64,000 nucleotides of DNA from CAXBDP01 sp964598395 (GCA_964598395.1 CAZRBW010000006.1:20815-84814); one strand, 5' to 3'. Counted from the stretch's first letter, positions 17,531-26,158 are shown. Notes: generated by a model not told the origin, from the sequence alone. Numbers and translations are program-made.

Positions 17531-18815
17531 TTTTCTTCAAGTATTTTAATCGAATACTTACAGCTTCTTTGTGAGCTTGAAGCATTTCTGCTTTTGCCAT
17601 CACTTCTATGGTCGGGCCTAAGGTTTTTAAACCCTCAGCCGTAATTTTCTGGTAGGTTACTTTCTTTACAAATGAGTCGAGTGAAACACCACTCCAAGCT
17701 TTTGCAAAACCATTAGTAGGCAAAGTGTGATTGGTTCCAGAAGCGTAATCACCTGCTGATTCAGGTGTGAAATTACCCAAAAATATAGAGCCTGCACTTT
17801 CAATTTTTAATGCAACTTCCTCGGCATTTAGCACAGACAAAATCAAGTGTTCTGCTGCATATTCATTCAAGATATTGATAGCAGTTTGCTCATCCTTCAC
17901 TAAAATAAATCTACTGGAAGCCAAGGCAATTTCAGCGATTTCCTTTCTTGGGAGTTTTTCTAACTGCTTTTCTACTTCAAGGATAGTAGAATTGATCATT
18001 GCTTCCGATGTGGAAACTAAAATCACTTGACTATCCCTACCATGCTCTGCTTGAGAAAGTAAATCTGAAGCTACAAAAGCAGGAATTGCCGTATCATCGG
18101 CCATTACGGCTACTTCTGATGGGCCAGCTGGCATATCGATAGCCATACCACGCTCACTCACCAATTGCTTAGCCATTGTTACATACTGATTTCCCGGACC
18201 AAAGATTTTATCCACTTTAGGGATTGTTTCTGTTCCAAAAGCCAAAGCTGCTATAGCTTGCGCACCACCAACTTTGAATATCCTTTGCACACCCACTTGG
18301 GAAGCAGCATATAATATAGCTGGATGAATATTTCCTTTTCTGTCTGGTGGAGTACACATTACCACTTGCTTGCATCCAGCAATACGAGCCGGAATTGCCA
18401 ACATCAACACAGTGGAGAAAAGCGGAGCTGTACCTCCTGGAATATACAAACCGACACTAGGGATTGGCAAAGATTTCCTGCGACACTCTACACCAGGCAT
18501 CGTATCCATAATGAGCTCTTCTTGAATTTGAGCTTTGTGAAAACTTTCAATATTTGCAATGGCTACCGCAATTGCTTGCTTCAATTTGGTGTCTACCTTT
18601 TTACTTGCATCCGCAATCTCTTCAGCAGTTACTTCCAATGCCTCTAATTCTACATGGTCGTATTCTGCTGCAAATTTGAAAATTGCCTTATCGCCTTTTT
18701 CCAAAACCTTATTTAGAATCGGTTTCACGATTTTGCGAATTTGCTTGAAATCTATCACTGGTCGAGCTAGAATACTTTCCCAGGTGTGTTTTGGAGGATT
18801 TTTAAATACTTTCAT
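17523..18815 (-). CDS. hisD: Histidinol dehydrogenase
   Basis: 430 residues, the zinc- and NAD-dependent enzyme of the last two steps of histidine synthesis. Signatures are IYIPGGTAPLFSTVLML, FGPGNQYVTMAKQLV, MPAGPSEVAVMADD, SQAEHGRDSQVIL and GDYASGTNHTLPT. The last holds the histidines that bind zinc and act as base. It lies 5 bp after hisG and overlaps hisC, so it is an internal gene of one operon. Confidence 0.98.
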   Translation of the reverse strand: MKVFKNPPKHTWESILARPVIDFKQIRKIVKPILNKVLEKGDKAIFKFAAEYDHVELEALEVTAEEIADASKKVDTKLKQAIAVAIANIESFHKAQIQEELIMDTMPGVECRRKSLPIPSVGLYIPGGTAPLFSTVLMLAIPARIAGCKQVVMCTPPDRKGNIHPAILYAASQVGVQRIFKVGGAQAIAALAFGTETIPKVDKIFGPGNQYVTMAKQLVSERGMAIDMPAGPSEVAVMADDTAIPAFVASDLLSQAEHGRDSQVILVSTSEAMINSTILEVEKQLEKLPRKEIAEIALASSRFILVKDEQTAINILNEYAAEHLILSVLNAEEVALKIESAGSIFLGNFTPESAGDYASGTNHTLPTNGFAKAWSGVSLDSFVKKVTYQKITAEGLKTLGPTIEVMAKAEMLQAHKEAVSIRLKYLKKNG

Positions 18816-18820
18816 TTTGA

Positions 18821-19681
18821 TTAGCGGATCATCTTTTCGATTGGTACTACTAAAATTCCTTGTGCGCCTGCTTCTTTGAGATTTTCGATTACTCCCCAGA
18901 AGTCATCTTCATTGATAACTGAATGCAAACTGCTCCAACCTTCCTCAGCCAATGGCAATATGGTTGGGCTTTTCATGCCTGGCAACAATGAAATGATCTT
19001 ATCAATTGCATTGTTTGGCGCATTTAACAAAATATATTTCTTGTTAACAGCTTCTAATACTGAATCAATTCTGAAAAGCCATTTCCTTAATGTTTGTTGC
19101 TTTTCATCAGACAAATCGTTGTTGGCAATAAGAACAGCCTCTGACGGAAAAATTACTTCTACTTCTTTCAAACCATTGGTAAACAATGTGCTTCCTGAGC
19201 TCACAATATCGCAAATACCATCTGCCAAGCCAATACCAGGAGCAATTTCTACCGAACCACTAATTTCATGTATCTCTGATTGTATCGATTTGCTGTTCAG
19301 ATAATTCTGTAAAATCACAGGATATGAAGTAGCGATTTTCTTACCGCTGAAATACTCTACTCCCTTGTAGTCGATACCTTTAGGAACTGCCAAAGACAGT
19401 CTGCATTTGGAGAAGCCTAGTTTCTTTTCAAGCCTTACCTCCCGCTTTTTCTCCACAAGTACATTTTCGCCAACAATACCAATATCTGCCACGCCATCTG
19501 CTACATAGCCTGGAATATCATCATCTCTCAAAAAGAGAAATTCCATAGGAAAATTTGTTGATATTGATTTTAATTTACCTGTGCCATTATTGAATTTGAT
19601 TCCACATTCTTTGATAAGTTTTAAAGAATCATCACTCAATCTGCCGGACTTTTGGATAGCTACTCTTAATATATTAGACAT
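18821..19681 (-). CDS. hisG: ATP phosphoribosyltransferase, long form
   Basis: 286 residues, the committed step of histidine synthesis (ATP + PRPP). Its length and the C-terminal regulatory domain (about 210-286, with GMKSPTILPLAEEGW and GAQGILVVPIEKMI) show the homohexameric long form, which does not need HisZ and is feedback-inhibited by histidine. The catalytic part begins LRVAIQKSGRLSDDSLKL and contains the PRPP-binding segment DIVSSGSTLFTNGLKEVE. It is the first gene of hisGDCB, 68 bp downstream of a short His-rich ORF that probably regulates the operon. Confidence 0.97.
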   Translation of the reverse strand: MSNILRVAIQKSGRLSDDSLKLIKECGIKFNNGTGKLKSISTNFPMEFLFLRDDDIPGYVADGVADIGIVGENVLVEKKREVRLEKKLGFSKCRLSLAVPKGIDYKGVEYFSGKKIATSYPVILQNYLNSKSIQSEIHEISGSVEIAPGIGLADGICDIVSSGSTLFTNGLKEVEVIFPSEAVLIANNDLSDEKQQTLRKWLFRIDSVLEAVNKKYILLNAPNNAIDKIISLLPGMKSPTILPLAEEGWSSLHSVINEDDFWGVIENLKEAGAQGILVVPIEKMIR

Positions 19682-19749
19682 AACAAAGGTTTATTTGCTC
19701 TTTTGAAAAATCGAAAAAAGAAAGGTTGTATTTGGGTAATATGGTGCGC

Positions 19750-19812
19750 TTATTCCTCGGAAGAGGAATGATGAATGTGATGCTGTGGAGTATAGAAACT
19801 AGCGTAGCGCAT
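19750..19812 (-). CDS. Putative histidine leader peptide (hisL-like)
   Basis: A 20-codon ORF upstream of hisG, too short for routine gene calling. It starts MRYASFYTPQ, then reads HHIHH in five consecutive codons, and ends SSSEE before TAA. Four histidines in five codons directly upstream of a histidine operon is the hallmark of an attenuation leader peptide. A -7 promoter box lies 13 bp before its ATG. The codons after the histidines form a 7-bp hairpin (ATTCCTC-TTCC-GAGGAAT, 19755-19772), and GCGCT near the ORF start can pair with AGCGC just past its stop. A classical GC-rich terminator with a U-run is not obvious before hisG, so the mechanism is open. Confidence 0.8.
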   Translation of the reverse strand: MRYASFYTPQHHIHHSSSEE

Positions 19813-19825
19813 ATTTTTAATCTTG

Positions 19826-19833
19826 CAAAGATA
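19826..19833 (-). promoter_or_regulatory. Putative -7 promoter box of the his operon
   Basis: On the minus strand TATCTTTG matches TAnnTTTG exactly. It ends 13 bp before the leader-peptide ATG, so the transcript would start just ahead of the leader ORF. No clear -33 TTTG is seen at the usual spacing. Confidence 0.55.
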
Positions 19834-19870
19834 TATCTTTTAGCGTAGGAGAAAAGAATTTTGCAAGCAC

Positions 19871-19892
19871 AATTATTATCAAATTATTATCA
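19871..19892. repeat. Two tandem 11-bp repeats upstream of the his promoter
   Basis: AATTATTATCA is repeated twice without a spacer, about 40-60 bp upstream of the his -7 box and 87 bp upstream of the divergent DsbA-like gene. It could be a regulator-binding site or a chance AT-rich repeat. Confidence 0.45.
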
Positions 19893-19978
19893 AAGGGAAA
19901 TTCACCCTCCTACTGGCAAATATCAGAACAATGAACCTTAAATTGAGGTACTATGTTCGTGGTTTAAAAAATTATTAA

Positions 19979-20626
19979 ATGGCGAAGTTTAAAATATATT
20001 ATGCTTACGATGCCCTTTGCGGGTGGTGTTACGGATTTTCTCCTGTTATTCAGAAGTTTGCGAAAGAAAACTCGGATAAATTTACTTTTGAAGTACTTTC
20101 AGGAGGGATGGTTCGTGGTGCGAGAGTTGGGCAGATTGCACAAGTGGCACCATATATAAAGGAAGCCTACAAGCAAGTAGAGCAGACTTCGGGAGTAACA
20201 TTTGGCGAGCCATTTCTCAAAAATCTTAATAGCGAAGAAAGTCCGATTTTCGATTCTATTCCTGCCGCTAAGGCAATGGCAATATTAAAAAGGATGCAAC
20301 CTGAGCGACAAATTGAATTTGCGGCAGCATTGCAAAAAGCCATTTATTTCGATGGAATGGCCCCACAGGATATTGAAGGAATGGCAAATGTCATTGGCAG
20401 ATTTGGCATCGAGCCAAGCTATTTTAAGGATGCTATGCAAGCGGATGAATCGGCGCATAAAGCTTCAGAGGAGTTTCAATTAATAGAGAATTGGGGGATT
20501 AATGGATTCCCAGCGGTAATTTTAGATCGAGGCGATCAATTATTTTTGGCAGCTCGTGGGTATACCGACTATGAAAGATTCAGCCAGACGGTAGAAGGTA
20601 TTTTGGCCGAAACACCTAAAAGCTAA
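19979..20626 (+). CDS. DsbA-family thioredoxin-like oxidoreductase
   Basis: 215 residues. A thioredoxin-fold motif CGWC sits at the N-terminus in YYAYDALCGWCYGFSPV, followed by a helical insertion and a C-terminal GINGFPAVILD segment carrying the cis-proline (FP). With no signal peptide it is probably cytoplasmic, like the FrnE/2-hydroxychromene-isomerase-related branch of DsbA proteins. Role is probably thiol-disulfide exchange under oxidative stress, by analogy only. It diverges from the his operon. Its stop is 1 bp from the end of the converging SUI1-like gene. Confidence 0.88.
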   Translation: MAKFKIYYAYDALCGWCYGFSPVIQKFAKENSDKFTFEVLSGGMVRGARVGQIAQVAPYIKEAYKQVEQTSGVTFGEPFLKNLNSEESPIFDSIPAAKAMAILKRMQPERQIEFAAALQKAIYFDGMAPQDIEGMANVIGRFGIEPSYFKDAMQADESAHKASEEFQLIENWGINGFPAVILDRGDQLFLAARGYTDYERFSQTVEGILAETPKS

Positions 20627-20627
20627 A

Positions 20628-20978
20628 TCATCCTCCCACTTTTTTGGCTTTGTATCCTTTGGCATGTAGGAGTTCTAGTACTTTGTCACGGAAATCTCCC
20701 TGTATGAGAATTTCACCGTCCTTTGCACTTCCTCCTACTCCACAGGCTGATTTCAACTCTTTGGCCAAAATTTGCAATTCCATCGGATTCCCTACGTAAC
20801 CGGTGATAAGTGTTACCTTTTTGCCTCCACGAGACTTTTTGTCCAACTGCACACGCAAATCTTGCTTCGAGCCAGCAAGCGCCGCAAATGGTGAGTCATT
20901 TTCAGCTTGATATTCAAAATCTGGATTGGTAGAAAAAACTACTCCTTCCCGCTTTTTCCAGTCGTTCTTTTTTGCCAT
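20628..20978 (-). CDS. Translation initiation factor eIF1/SUI1-like protein (YciH family)
   Basis: 116 residues from ATG 20978; six upstream codons after a TTG are rejected. The SUI1 domain covers about residues 40-112, with KSRGGKKVTLITGY, ACGVGGSAKDGEILIQGD and a C-terminal HAKGYKAKKVG. The basic N-terminus (KKNDWKKREG) is typical. Bacterial members are thought to act in start-site fidelity on the ribosome, but this is not established for Bacteroidota. AATATTTG, near the -7 consensus, ends 3 bp before the ATG (20982-20989), suggesting a very short leader. Confidence 0.92.
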   Translation of the reverse strand: MAKKNDWKKREGVVFSTNPDFEYQAENDSPFAALAGSKQDLRVQLDKKSRGGKKVTLITGYVGNPMELQILAKELKSACGVGGSAKDGEILIQGDFRDKVLELLHAKGYKAKKVGG

Positions 20979-21008
20979 AGGCAAATATTGAAGCAAATAC
21001 GCTAAAAG

Positions 21009-21824
21009 TCAAAAGGGATTCTCAATATAAAAAGAAATATCTTGCTTGGATTGTTTGCTAATAAGCGGGAGGATTAAATTATCTATTCTATTTTTATCAA
21101 AACCTGCCATTACCACAAGTGGCATTTGTGATTTCTTTATTAGGTCGGAAGCTACCTTTTCAAAGGGCTCATTAGGAGTCAACATAATTCCAACATTCCT
21201 AAAATATTGCTTCAAAAAGTCCATTAGCCTTTTCTCATCTTGAAACTCTTCTTCTTCATTTGGCACTTTACCAATTAAAGACACTTCTGCATTTCTCAAA
21301 CTTTGCGTTAAAGTGCTTTTCAAAGATTTAACTGCCTTCACTACTTTTTCCTCTGGATCTTTAAGAATTATAATTTCATGGAAATCCTGAAAATTAGAAG
21401 GAATTACCAAAAGTGGGCATTGCGATTTTTCAAAAACTCCTCTCAAATACTGAAATCGATCTTTCTCCAATAAATAATCAGCAAACGTATTACAATCTAT
21501 AATTAGGAGATCGGCAAAGGCAGTTTCTTTTACAATCTCCTTAGTATTGAGACATTCACCAAAACACACTTTGGTAGCTATGCCTTCATTTAAGAAATCA
21601 TTTTGGAAGGAATTACCCAAAAATATTGTCTTTTCATCACTTTCAGAAAAACTTGGATTTGAAGACATTATCGATTCACTCTGCTTTACTGCTGAGTTTT
21701 GAAATTGGTTGATTAACAAACCTACATATAAATGTTCACGGCCTTCCTTGATTCCATTCACTGCTAAACGAAGTACATTCGCCGACATTTCTTGGCTATC
21801 AACAATAATTAAAACCCGACCCAT
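21009..21824 (-). CDS. Universal stress protein family, divergent
   Basis: 271 residues with the tandem Usp layout of its upstream neighbour but weaker motifs. The N-terminal module begins MGRVLIIVDSQEMSANVLRLA and the C-terminal one ends VASDLIKKSQMPLVVMAGFDK. The ATP-binding Gly-x2-Gly-x9-Gly-Ser/Thr signature is not recognisable, so it may not bind nucleotide. It starts 4 bp after the other Usp gene and is almost certainly co-transcribed. An antisense GCGGGAGG (21065) lies near its 3' end. Confidence 0.75.
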   Translation of the reverse strand: MGRVLIIVDSQEMSANVLRLAVNGIKEGREHLYVGLLINQFQNSAVKQSESIMSSNPSFSESDEKTIFLGNSFQNDFLNEGIATKVCFGECLNTKEIVKETAFADLLIIDCNTFADYLLEKDRFQYLRGVFEKSQCPLLVIPSNFQDFHEIIILKDPEEKVVKAVKSLKSTLTQSLRNAEVSLIGKVPNEEEEFQDEKRLMDFLKQYFRNVGIMLTPNEPFEKVASDLIKKSQMPLVVMAGFDKNRIDNLILPLISKQSKQDISFYIENPF

Positions 21825-21828
21825 TTTA

Positions 21829-22686
21829 TTAAGATTTTGACTTTTTGATTGGGAAAGCCCAAACTGGAAGGTTTACATGATTAATTACATCTTCGGCAAT
21901 GCTACCAGTGAGCAAATGAAGAAGTCCTTTTCGTCCTGCCGTTCCCATCAGAATCATGTCCATATTATTATCCTTGGCAAAATTTCGAATACCCTCTTCC
22001 TCTAGGTAGTCATTATAAATATGAATTGCTGCAGGTGCTTTTTTTAGATTAGCTGAAAACTCCTCCATTTTCTTCATTGTTTCTCTAGTTGGCCGGAAGC
22101 TATTTGGAGTATTCACATTTAATAAATGAATCTTTGCTCTACATAATTTAGATAGTACATCTAACTGACTTGCCATTTTAGATTGATCTCCTTCGAAGTT
22201 ACTTGCCACCACAATGTTTTTCATCTGAGAAAGGTGTGTAGCTTCTTTTATGGTGACGACTGGGCATTCGCTATAGCGTACTACTTTTTCCGCATTGGAA
22301 CCTATTACAATTTCATCTATACCATCTACACCTTTAGTACCCATTACTACTAGGTCAGCATTTTTGGAGGAAATTAATCTTGAAATATGTGTGTATGGGT
22401 TTCCTATGACTACTTCGGCGCTAAGTTTATTTTTTCTGAAATGAGGGTCTTTGTCGAATTTACTAAGCATAGCCTTAGCTGTTTCTATCCTCTTCCTCAT
22501 AAATTGATTATTGTAATACTCATCACTAATCACTTCACCCATTGTGTTGAATGAGTGAGCAACAGGAGCCTCGATAACATGAAGCAAATGGACAATACCA
22601 TTCGTACGCCGAGCAATCTGAGTAGCAAAGTGCAAAGCAAAATTTGCTTGGTTCGAAAAATCTGTGGGGACTATTATATTGTACAT
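21829..22686 (-). CDS. Universal stress protein, tandem UspA domains
   Basis: 285 residues, two UspA modules (about 1-147 and 150-285). The first has MYNIIVPTDFSNQANFALHFA and the ATP-loop VVMGTKGVDGIDEIVIGSNAEKVV. The second has MILMGTAGRKGLLHLLTGSIAEDVI, so both signature loops are preserved. Such proteins are induced by low oxygen, starvation and redox stress and often bind ATP. A palindrome like an FNR box lies 94 bp upstream, and the next gene upstream encodes an FNR-type regulator on the same strand, suggesting oxygen-linked control. Confidence 0.92.
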   Translation of the reverse strand: MYNIIVPTDFSNQANFALHFATQIARRTNGIVHLLHVIEAPVAHSFNTMGEVISDEYYNNQFMRKRIETAKAMLSKFDKDPHFRKNKLSAEVVIGNPYTHISRLISSKNADLVVMGTKGVDGIDEIVIGSNAEKVVRYSECPVVTIKEATHLSQMKNIVVASNFEGDQSKMASQLDVLSKLCRAKIHLLNVNTPNSFRPTRETMKKMEEFSANLKKAPAAIHIYNDYLEEEGIRNFAKDNNMDMILMGTAGRKGLLHLLTGSIAEDVINHVNLPVWAFPIKKSKS

Positions 22687-22779
22687 AACCTGTTGTTAGG
22701 AATTAATATTCAATTATAGTAAAGGGGTCGAATTGGACTAACATCATCACAAAAATGAATTTAATTTACCTCAAAGGTT

Positions 22780-22793
22780 ATGATGGCTATCAA
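22780..22793. promoter_or_regulatory. FNR-type operator upstream of usp genes
   Basis: ATGATGGCTATCAA matches the FNR/CRP-family palindrome TTGAT-N4-ATCAA at 9 of 10 defined positions. It is centred about 100 bp upstream of the UspA start, in the 152-bp gap between the fnr-like and usp genes. A second TGAT-N4-ATCA box precedes hemN. Confidence 0.55.
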
Positions 22794-22838
22794 CGGATTA
22801 TATGATTATAGTCAGGAAAATCGCTGGCTCTACTATTA

Positions 22839-23558
22839 CTATTTATAGAAATCAGCTTCTCGTACAAGCCCTTTAGGATCAAGAACCCTGATTTTTTTTC
22901 CTTCGAAAGCAATGAGATTGCTGCTTTTGAAATCAGAAAGAAGTCTGATAACTGTTTCAGTGGCTGTACCTACAATATTGGCAATATCTTCGCGTGAAAG
23001 AGCAATATCTATTAGCATGCTTTCATCTCCTTCGATGCCGTATGATTCTTTCAGCATTATTAAAGTAGTTGCTAATCTTTCTCTAACTGATTTTTGCGCA
23101 AGCATGGCCATCTGCTCCTCCATTACTCCTAATTCATGGCAAATACTTTTGGTCAAACTGCTAAAAAAGGCTGGATTGGTTCGGAGGAGTTCTAAAAAAT
23201 TACTTTTAGGTATAAAACAAATTGCAGCGTCTTCTAAAACTGTAGCTGATGCGCTATAAAACTCTTCTCCAAGCAAGGCTCTATATCCCAAAAAATCTCC
23301 AGAACTGGAAAGTCTAACAATTTGCTCCCTGCCTTGAGAACCCATTTTATAAACTTTAACTTTCCCACTATTTATACAAAACAAACCCATTGGTCTTGTT
23401 CCTTCATAAAAAAGTGTTTGTCCCTTTTTATATGTAACGCATGATTTTCCATCACTTAGAGATTCTAAATCTTCAACACACAAATTCCCAAACAAGGAAT
23501 CCTTACGACTCCCGCATGTTACACATGCTATATTTACGGATGATTTTTTAGCTGCCAT
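22839..23558 (-). CDS. FNR-type Crp-family regulator with N-terminal cysteines
   Basis: 239 residues. N-terminal cysteines at 12, 15, 27 and 40 (ACVTCGSRKDSLFGNLC, then DGKSC) resemble the cluster that binds an oxygen-labile 4Fe-4S centre in FNR, though the spacing differs from E. coli. A beta-roll domain spans about 35-150 (TLFYEGTRPMGLFCINSGKV, GDFLGYRALLGEE). A winged helix with LSREDIANIVGTATETVIRLLSDF forms the C-terminus. The ETVxR recognition helix predicts TTGAT-type half-sites, and TGAT-N4-ATCA boxes occur upstream of the adjacent usp genes and of hemN. Whether it truly carries an Fe-S centre needs experiment. Confidence 0.87.
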   Translation of the reverse strand: MAAKKSSVNIACVTCGSRKDSLFGNLCVEDLESLSDGKSCVTYKKGQTLFYEGTRPMGLFCINSGKVKVYKMGSQGREQIVRLSSSGDFLGYRALLGEEFYSASATVLEDAAICFIPKSNFLELLRTNPAFFSSLTKSICHELGVMEEQMAMLAQKSVRERLATTLIMLKESYGIEGDESMLIDIALSREDIANIVGTATETVIRLLSDFKSSNLIAFEGKKIRVLDPKGLVREADFYK

Positions 23559-23665
23559 GTAATAATTTTTAAAAAAATAAATCTAAAGAGATATCAACAA
23601 TTGCATAATAAATTATTTAATCTTTTAGTTCATAATAATTTAATACACGACCATAATTTATACAA

Positions 23666-24562
23666 TTAAATTCCAGATAGCAAGGCAAAGCCAAAGAGAA
23701 TTACAAAAATTAAGGTGCTAATTGCCAATTGTTTAAGATAAGGATCAAGCTTTTCAGCTACTTTTAAATTCTGAACAGCCATGACATTTCGAAAGAAAAG
23801 AGGAATTACCAAAACGAATACGAATTGAAATACTGATTGATAATTAATTATCATGAAACCCAAAGCGCACACAACACCTAAAACTATCAAAATTTTATGA
23901 TATTTCACGGCGGCTTCTCTCCCGATTCTTACAGGTATTGATTTCTTTCCCGCTTTCATGTCAGACTCAATATCTCTAATATTATTAAGGTTAAGAACTG
24001 CGGTTGAGAAAAACCCACAAGAAATTGCCGGAAGCATATTGGTTGGATTGAAACCACCTGTAAAAAGATAAGCACTACCTAAAACACCTAAAAGACCAAA
24101 AAACAAGAAAACTGAAATATCCCCTAAACCAATATATCCATATGGATTCTTTCCCGCTGTATAGGTAATGGCGGCATAAATTGCCAAAACTCCAAAACCT
24201 AAAAAGACATAAAAGCCTACTTGCTGAAAACCAACAGAATAATAAAGCAGTAATAAACCTGAAATAAAAGACAAAATGGAGAAAAGGACGATGGCATTCT
24301 TCATTGATTTAGCACTTATATCGCCTGATTGTACCAGTCTAGGAGGACCAGTTCTTTCATTGTTATCAGCACCATTTACGAAATCACCATAATCATTGGC
24401 GAAATTGGAAAGTACTTGCAGCAATATCGTAGTTAGCACTAAAAAGGAAAATATCAGCCAATCAAAAAAGCCCTCAAATTTCGCTAAAATTGCACCCATT
24501 CCCACGCAGGCCAAAGCAAGCGGGAGGGTCCGCAATCTGGCTGCTTGTATCCATTTTTTCAT
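23666..24562 (-). CDS. menA: 1,4-dihydroxy-2-naphthoate polyprenyltransferase
   Basis: 298 residues from ATG 24562; an in-frame ATG further upstream gives a non-conserved extension. This UbiA-type membrane prenyltransferase makes demethylmenaquinone. About eight or nine hydrophobic helices are visible. The first aspartate motif is NDYGDFVNGAD followed by RTGPPRLVQSG, and the second lies in NNIRDIESDMKAGKKSIPVR. It implies menaquinone as respiratory quinone. A perfect -7 box lies 7 bp upstream. It is monocistronic and diverges from the TspO-like gene. An antisense GCGGGAGG sits at 24520 within its first codons. Confidence 0.93.
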   Translation of the reverse strand: MKKWIQAARLRTLPLALACVGMGAILAKFEGFFDWLIFSFLVLTTILLQVLSNFANDYGDFVNGADNNERTGPPRLVQSGDISAKSMKNAIVLFSILSFISGLLLLYYSVGFQQVGFYVFLGFGVLAIYAAITYTAGKNPYGYIGLGDISVFLFFGLLGVLGSAYLFTGGFNPTNMLPAISCGFFSTAVLNLNNIRDIESDMKAGKKSIPVRIGREAAVKYHKILIVLGVVCALGFMIINYQSVFQFVFVLVIPLFFRNVMAVQNLKVAEKLDPYLKQLAISTLIFVILFGFALLSGI

Positions 24563-24569
24563 ATTAGGG

Positions 24570-24577
24570 CAAAGATA
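24570..24577 (-). promoter_or_regulatory. Putative -7 box of menA
   Basis: TATCTTTG on the minus strand fits TAnnTTTG exactly and ends 7 bp before the menA ATG. The predicted untranslated leader is only about 3-4 nt. Confidence 0.5.
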
Positions 24578-24633
24578 CATTCTCAATAGATTTTATTTCC
24601 TACATTGTATTTAAGAATTAAACCTCCAACCAT

Positions 24634-25431
24634 ATGAATACCCAGAATTCAAAAAATAGATTTGCCATTCATATCCTTTGCATTATCGGTTTTATAGGAA
24701 TGGTTGCTATAAATGCATTAGCTAATGGACTTCCAATAAATGGCTACAATACAGGTGAGCTTTCTGCTTTTTATCCCAATATGTTTGTACCTGCTGGAAT
24801 TACTTTTTCTATATGGGGATTAATTTATCTTAGTTTGATTGCCTATTTGATTTTCCAAAGCACGGTAATTCGCAAACCACAAGGGGTATTTATACAAAAA
24901 ATGGGATTTCTATTTTGCCTCACTTGTTTAGCAAATGCAACGTGGATTTTCGCATGGCACTATCAAATGCCATTGCTCTCACTGGCGATTATGCTTATTT
25001 TATTATTATTGCTCCTCAAAATTACTATCGCCATTAATGTAGGCATTCCTCAAGGGAATCTTACTCTAAAATGGTTTTTACATGTTCCTTTTAGTATGTA
25101 TTTGGGCTGGATTTCAATAGCAACCATTGCAAATGCAACAGCCGTTCTAGTTGATCGTGGATGGGAAGGCGCAGGAATCTCAGAAGCACTTTGGGCTAAA
25201 ATCTTGATAGTTATTGGTGCTGCCCTAGCTCTTGCAATGCTTCAGATGAGGAAAGATGCTATTTTCAGCCTGGTAGTGATTTGGGCTTTCATTGGCATTA
25301 TCATAAAAAGAAGTATTGAAGGTGAAATGATTTACGAAAACATCTCCTTAATTGCTCTTATATCAATTGTGGTAATTGTAACTGATATTCTAAGAAAATG
25401 GAGCCGTATTAGTAAAATCTATTTTGCATAA
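24634..25431 (+). CDS. TspO/MBR-like tryptophan-rich membrane protein
   Basis: 265 residues, almost entirely hydrophobic, with about eight predicted membrane helices. Tryptophan-containing segments such as FVPAGITFSIWGLIYLSL, ANATWIFAWHYQMP and FSMYLGWISIATIANATAV resemble the tryptophan-rich sensory (TspO/MBR-related) family. It is larger than the five-helix TspO (about 160 residues), so it belongs to the extended branch seen in many bacteria. TspO proteins bind porphyrins and are linked to light, oxygen and stress responses; the function of this branch is unknown. Confidence 0.75.
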   Translation: MNTQNSKNRFAIHILCIIGFIGMVAINALANGLPINGYNTGELSAFYPNMFVPAGITFSIWGLIYLSLIAYLIFQSTVIRKPQGVFIQKMGFLFCLTCLANATWIFAWHYQMPLLSLAIMLILLLLLLKITIAINVGIPQGNLTLKWFLHVPFSMYLGWISIATIANATAVLVDRGWEGAGISEALWAKILIVIGAALALAMLQMRKDAIFSLVVIWAFIGIIIKRSIEGEMIYENISLIALISIVVIVTDILRKWSRISKIYFA

Positions 25432-25454
25432 AAAAGCCAGAAACTAGTCTGGCT
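25430..25454 (-). terminator. Terminator for the glutathione peroxidase gene
   Basis: AGCCAGA and TCTGGCT arms with a 6-nt loop. The T-run is on the minus strand, so it serves the minus-strand gene, and it may also slow plus-strand transcription. Confidence 0.7.
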
Positions 25455-25478
25455 CAATCTAAATTGGATTTGTGAATA

Positions 25479-26066
25479 TTAGCTTGTAATATCTTTAATT
25501 ATTTTTTCGTTAGTAGGATTCACAGACGAAGGATAGAACTTAACAAGTTCACCGTTTTCATTAATAAGATATTTGCAAAAGTTCCAAGTTGGCTCTTGAT
25601 CGTTCCAGCCATTTTGTGATTTGTCCGACAACCATCTGTATAGTGGGTGTTTGTCAACTCCTTTTACAGAAACTTTTTCGAACATCCGAAAAGAAACACC
25701 AAAATTCGTTTCGCAAAACTCAGCGATTTCCTCATTGCTACCTGGCTCTTGCCCACCGAAATTATTGGCAGGAAAACCTAGTACAACAACCTTATCGCCG
25801 TATTCCTTATGAAGTTTCTGAAGATCCGAATACTGTGGCGTGTATCCACATTTGGAAGCAACATTAACTATTAAAACCTTCTTGCCTTCAAATTCGGTGA
25901 AATCAATTTCCTCACCATTAATTGAACGCATTTTAAAATCGTAAAAGGAGGTCATTGGCTTAATATTATCTTTATTTTCAATCACTTTGGAAGTTAGCAT
26001 TGGTCTAGCTACTAATATGGCAACTGCGAGCAATACTCCCGTAAATAATAATAGCACCTTTTTCAT
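25479..26066 (-). CDS. Glutathione peroxidase family protein (cysteine type)
   Basis: 195 residues. An uncleaved N-terminal hydrophobic segment (VLLLFTGVLLAVAILVA) suggests a membrane anchor or signal peptide, so the catalytic domain is probably periplasmic. The active-site tetrad is present: Cys73 in VASKCGYTPQY, Gln in NNFGGQEPG, Trp and Asn in PTWNFCKYL. The second Cys in EIAEFCETNFG can act as the resolving thiol, so thioredoxin is the likely reductant, as in most bacterial homologues. It encodes cysteine, not selenocysteine, at the active site. Confidence 0.92.
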   Translation of the reverse strand: MKKVLLLFTGVLLAVAILVARPMLTSKVIENKDNIKPMTSFYDFKMRSINGEEIDFTEFEGKKVLIVNVASKCGYTPQYSDLQKLHKEYGDKVVVLGFPANNFGGQEPGSNEEIAEFCETNFGVSFRMFEKVSVKGVDKHPLYRWLSDKSQNGWNDQEPTWNFCKYLINENGELVKFYPSSVNPTNEKIIKDITS

Positions 26067-26158
26067 AGCTCCAGATTTTTGGTTTGTGCGAAAAATGAAT
26101 AATACATTTCGTAATATCTTAAATATAAGGAATCTAACCCTCTTATCAAAACAAAGAA

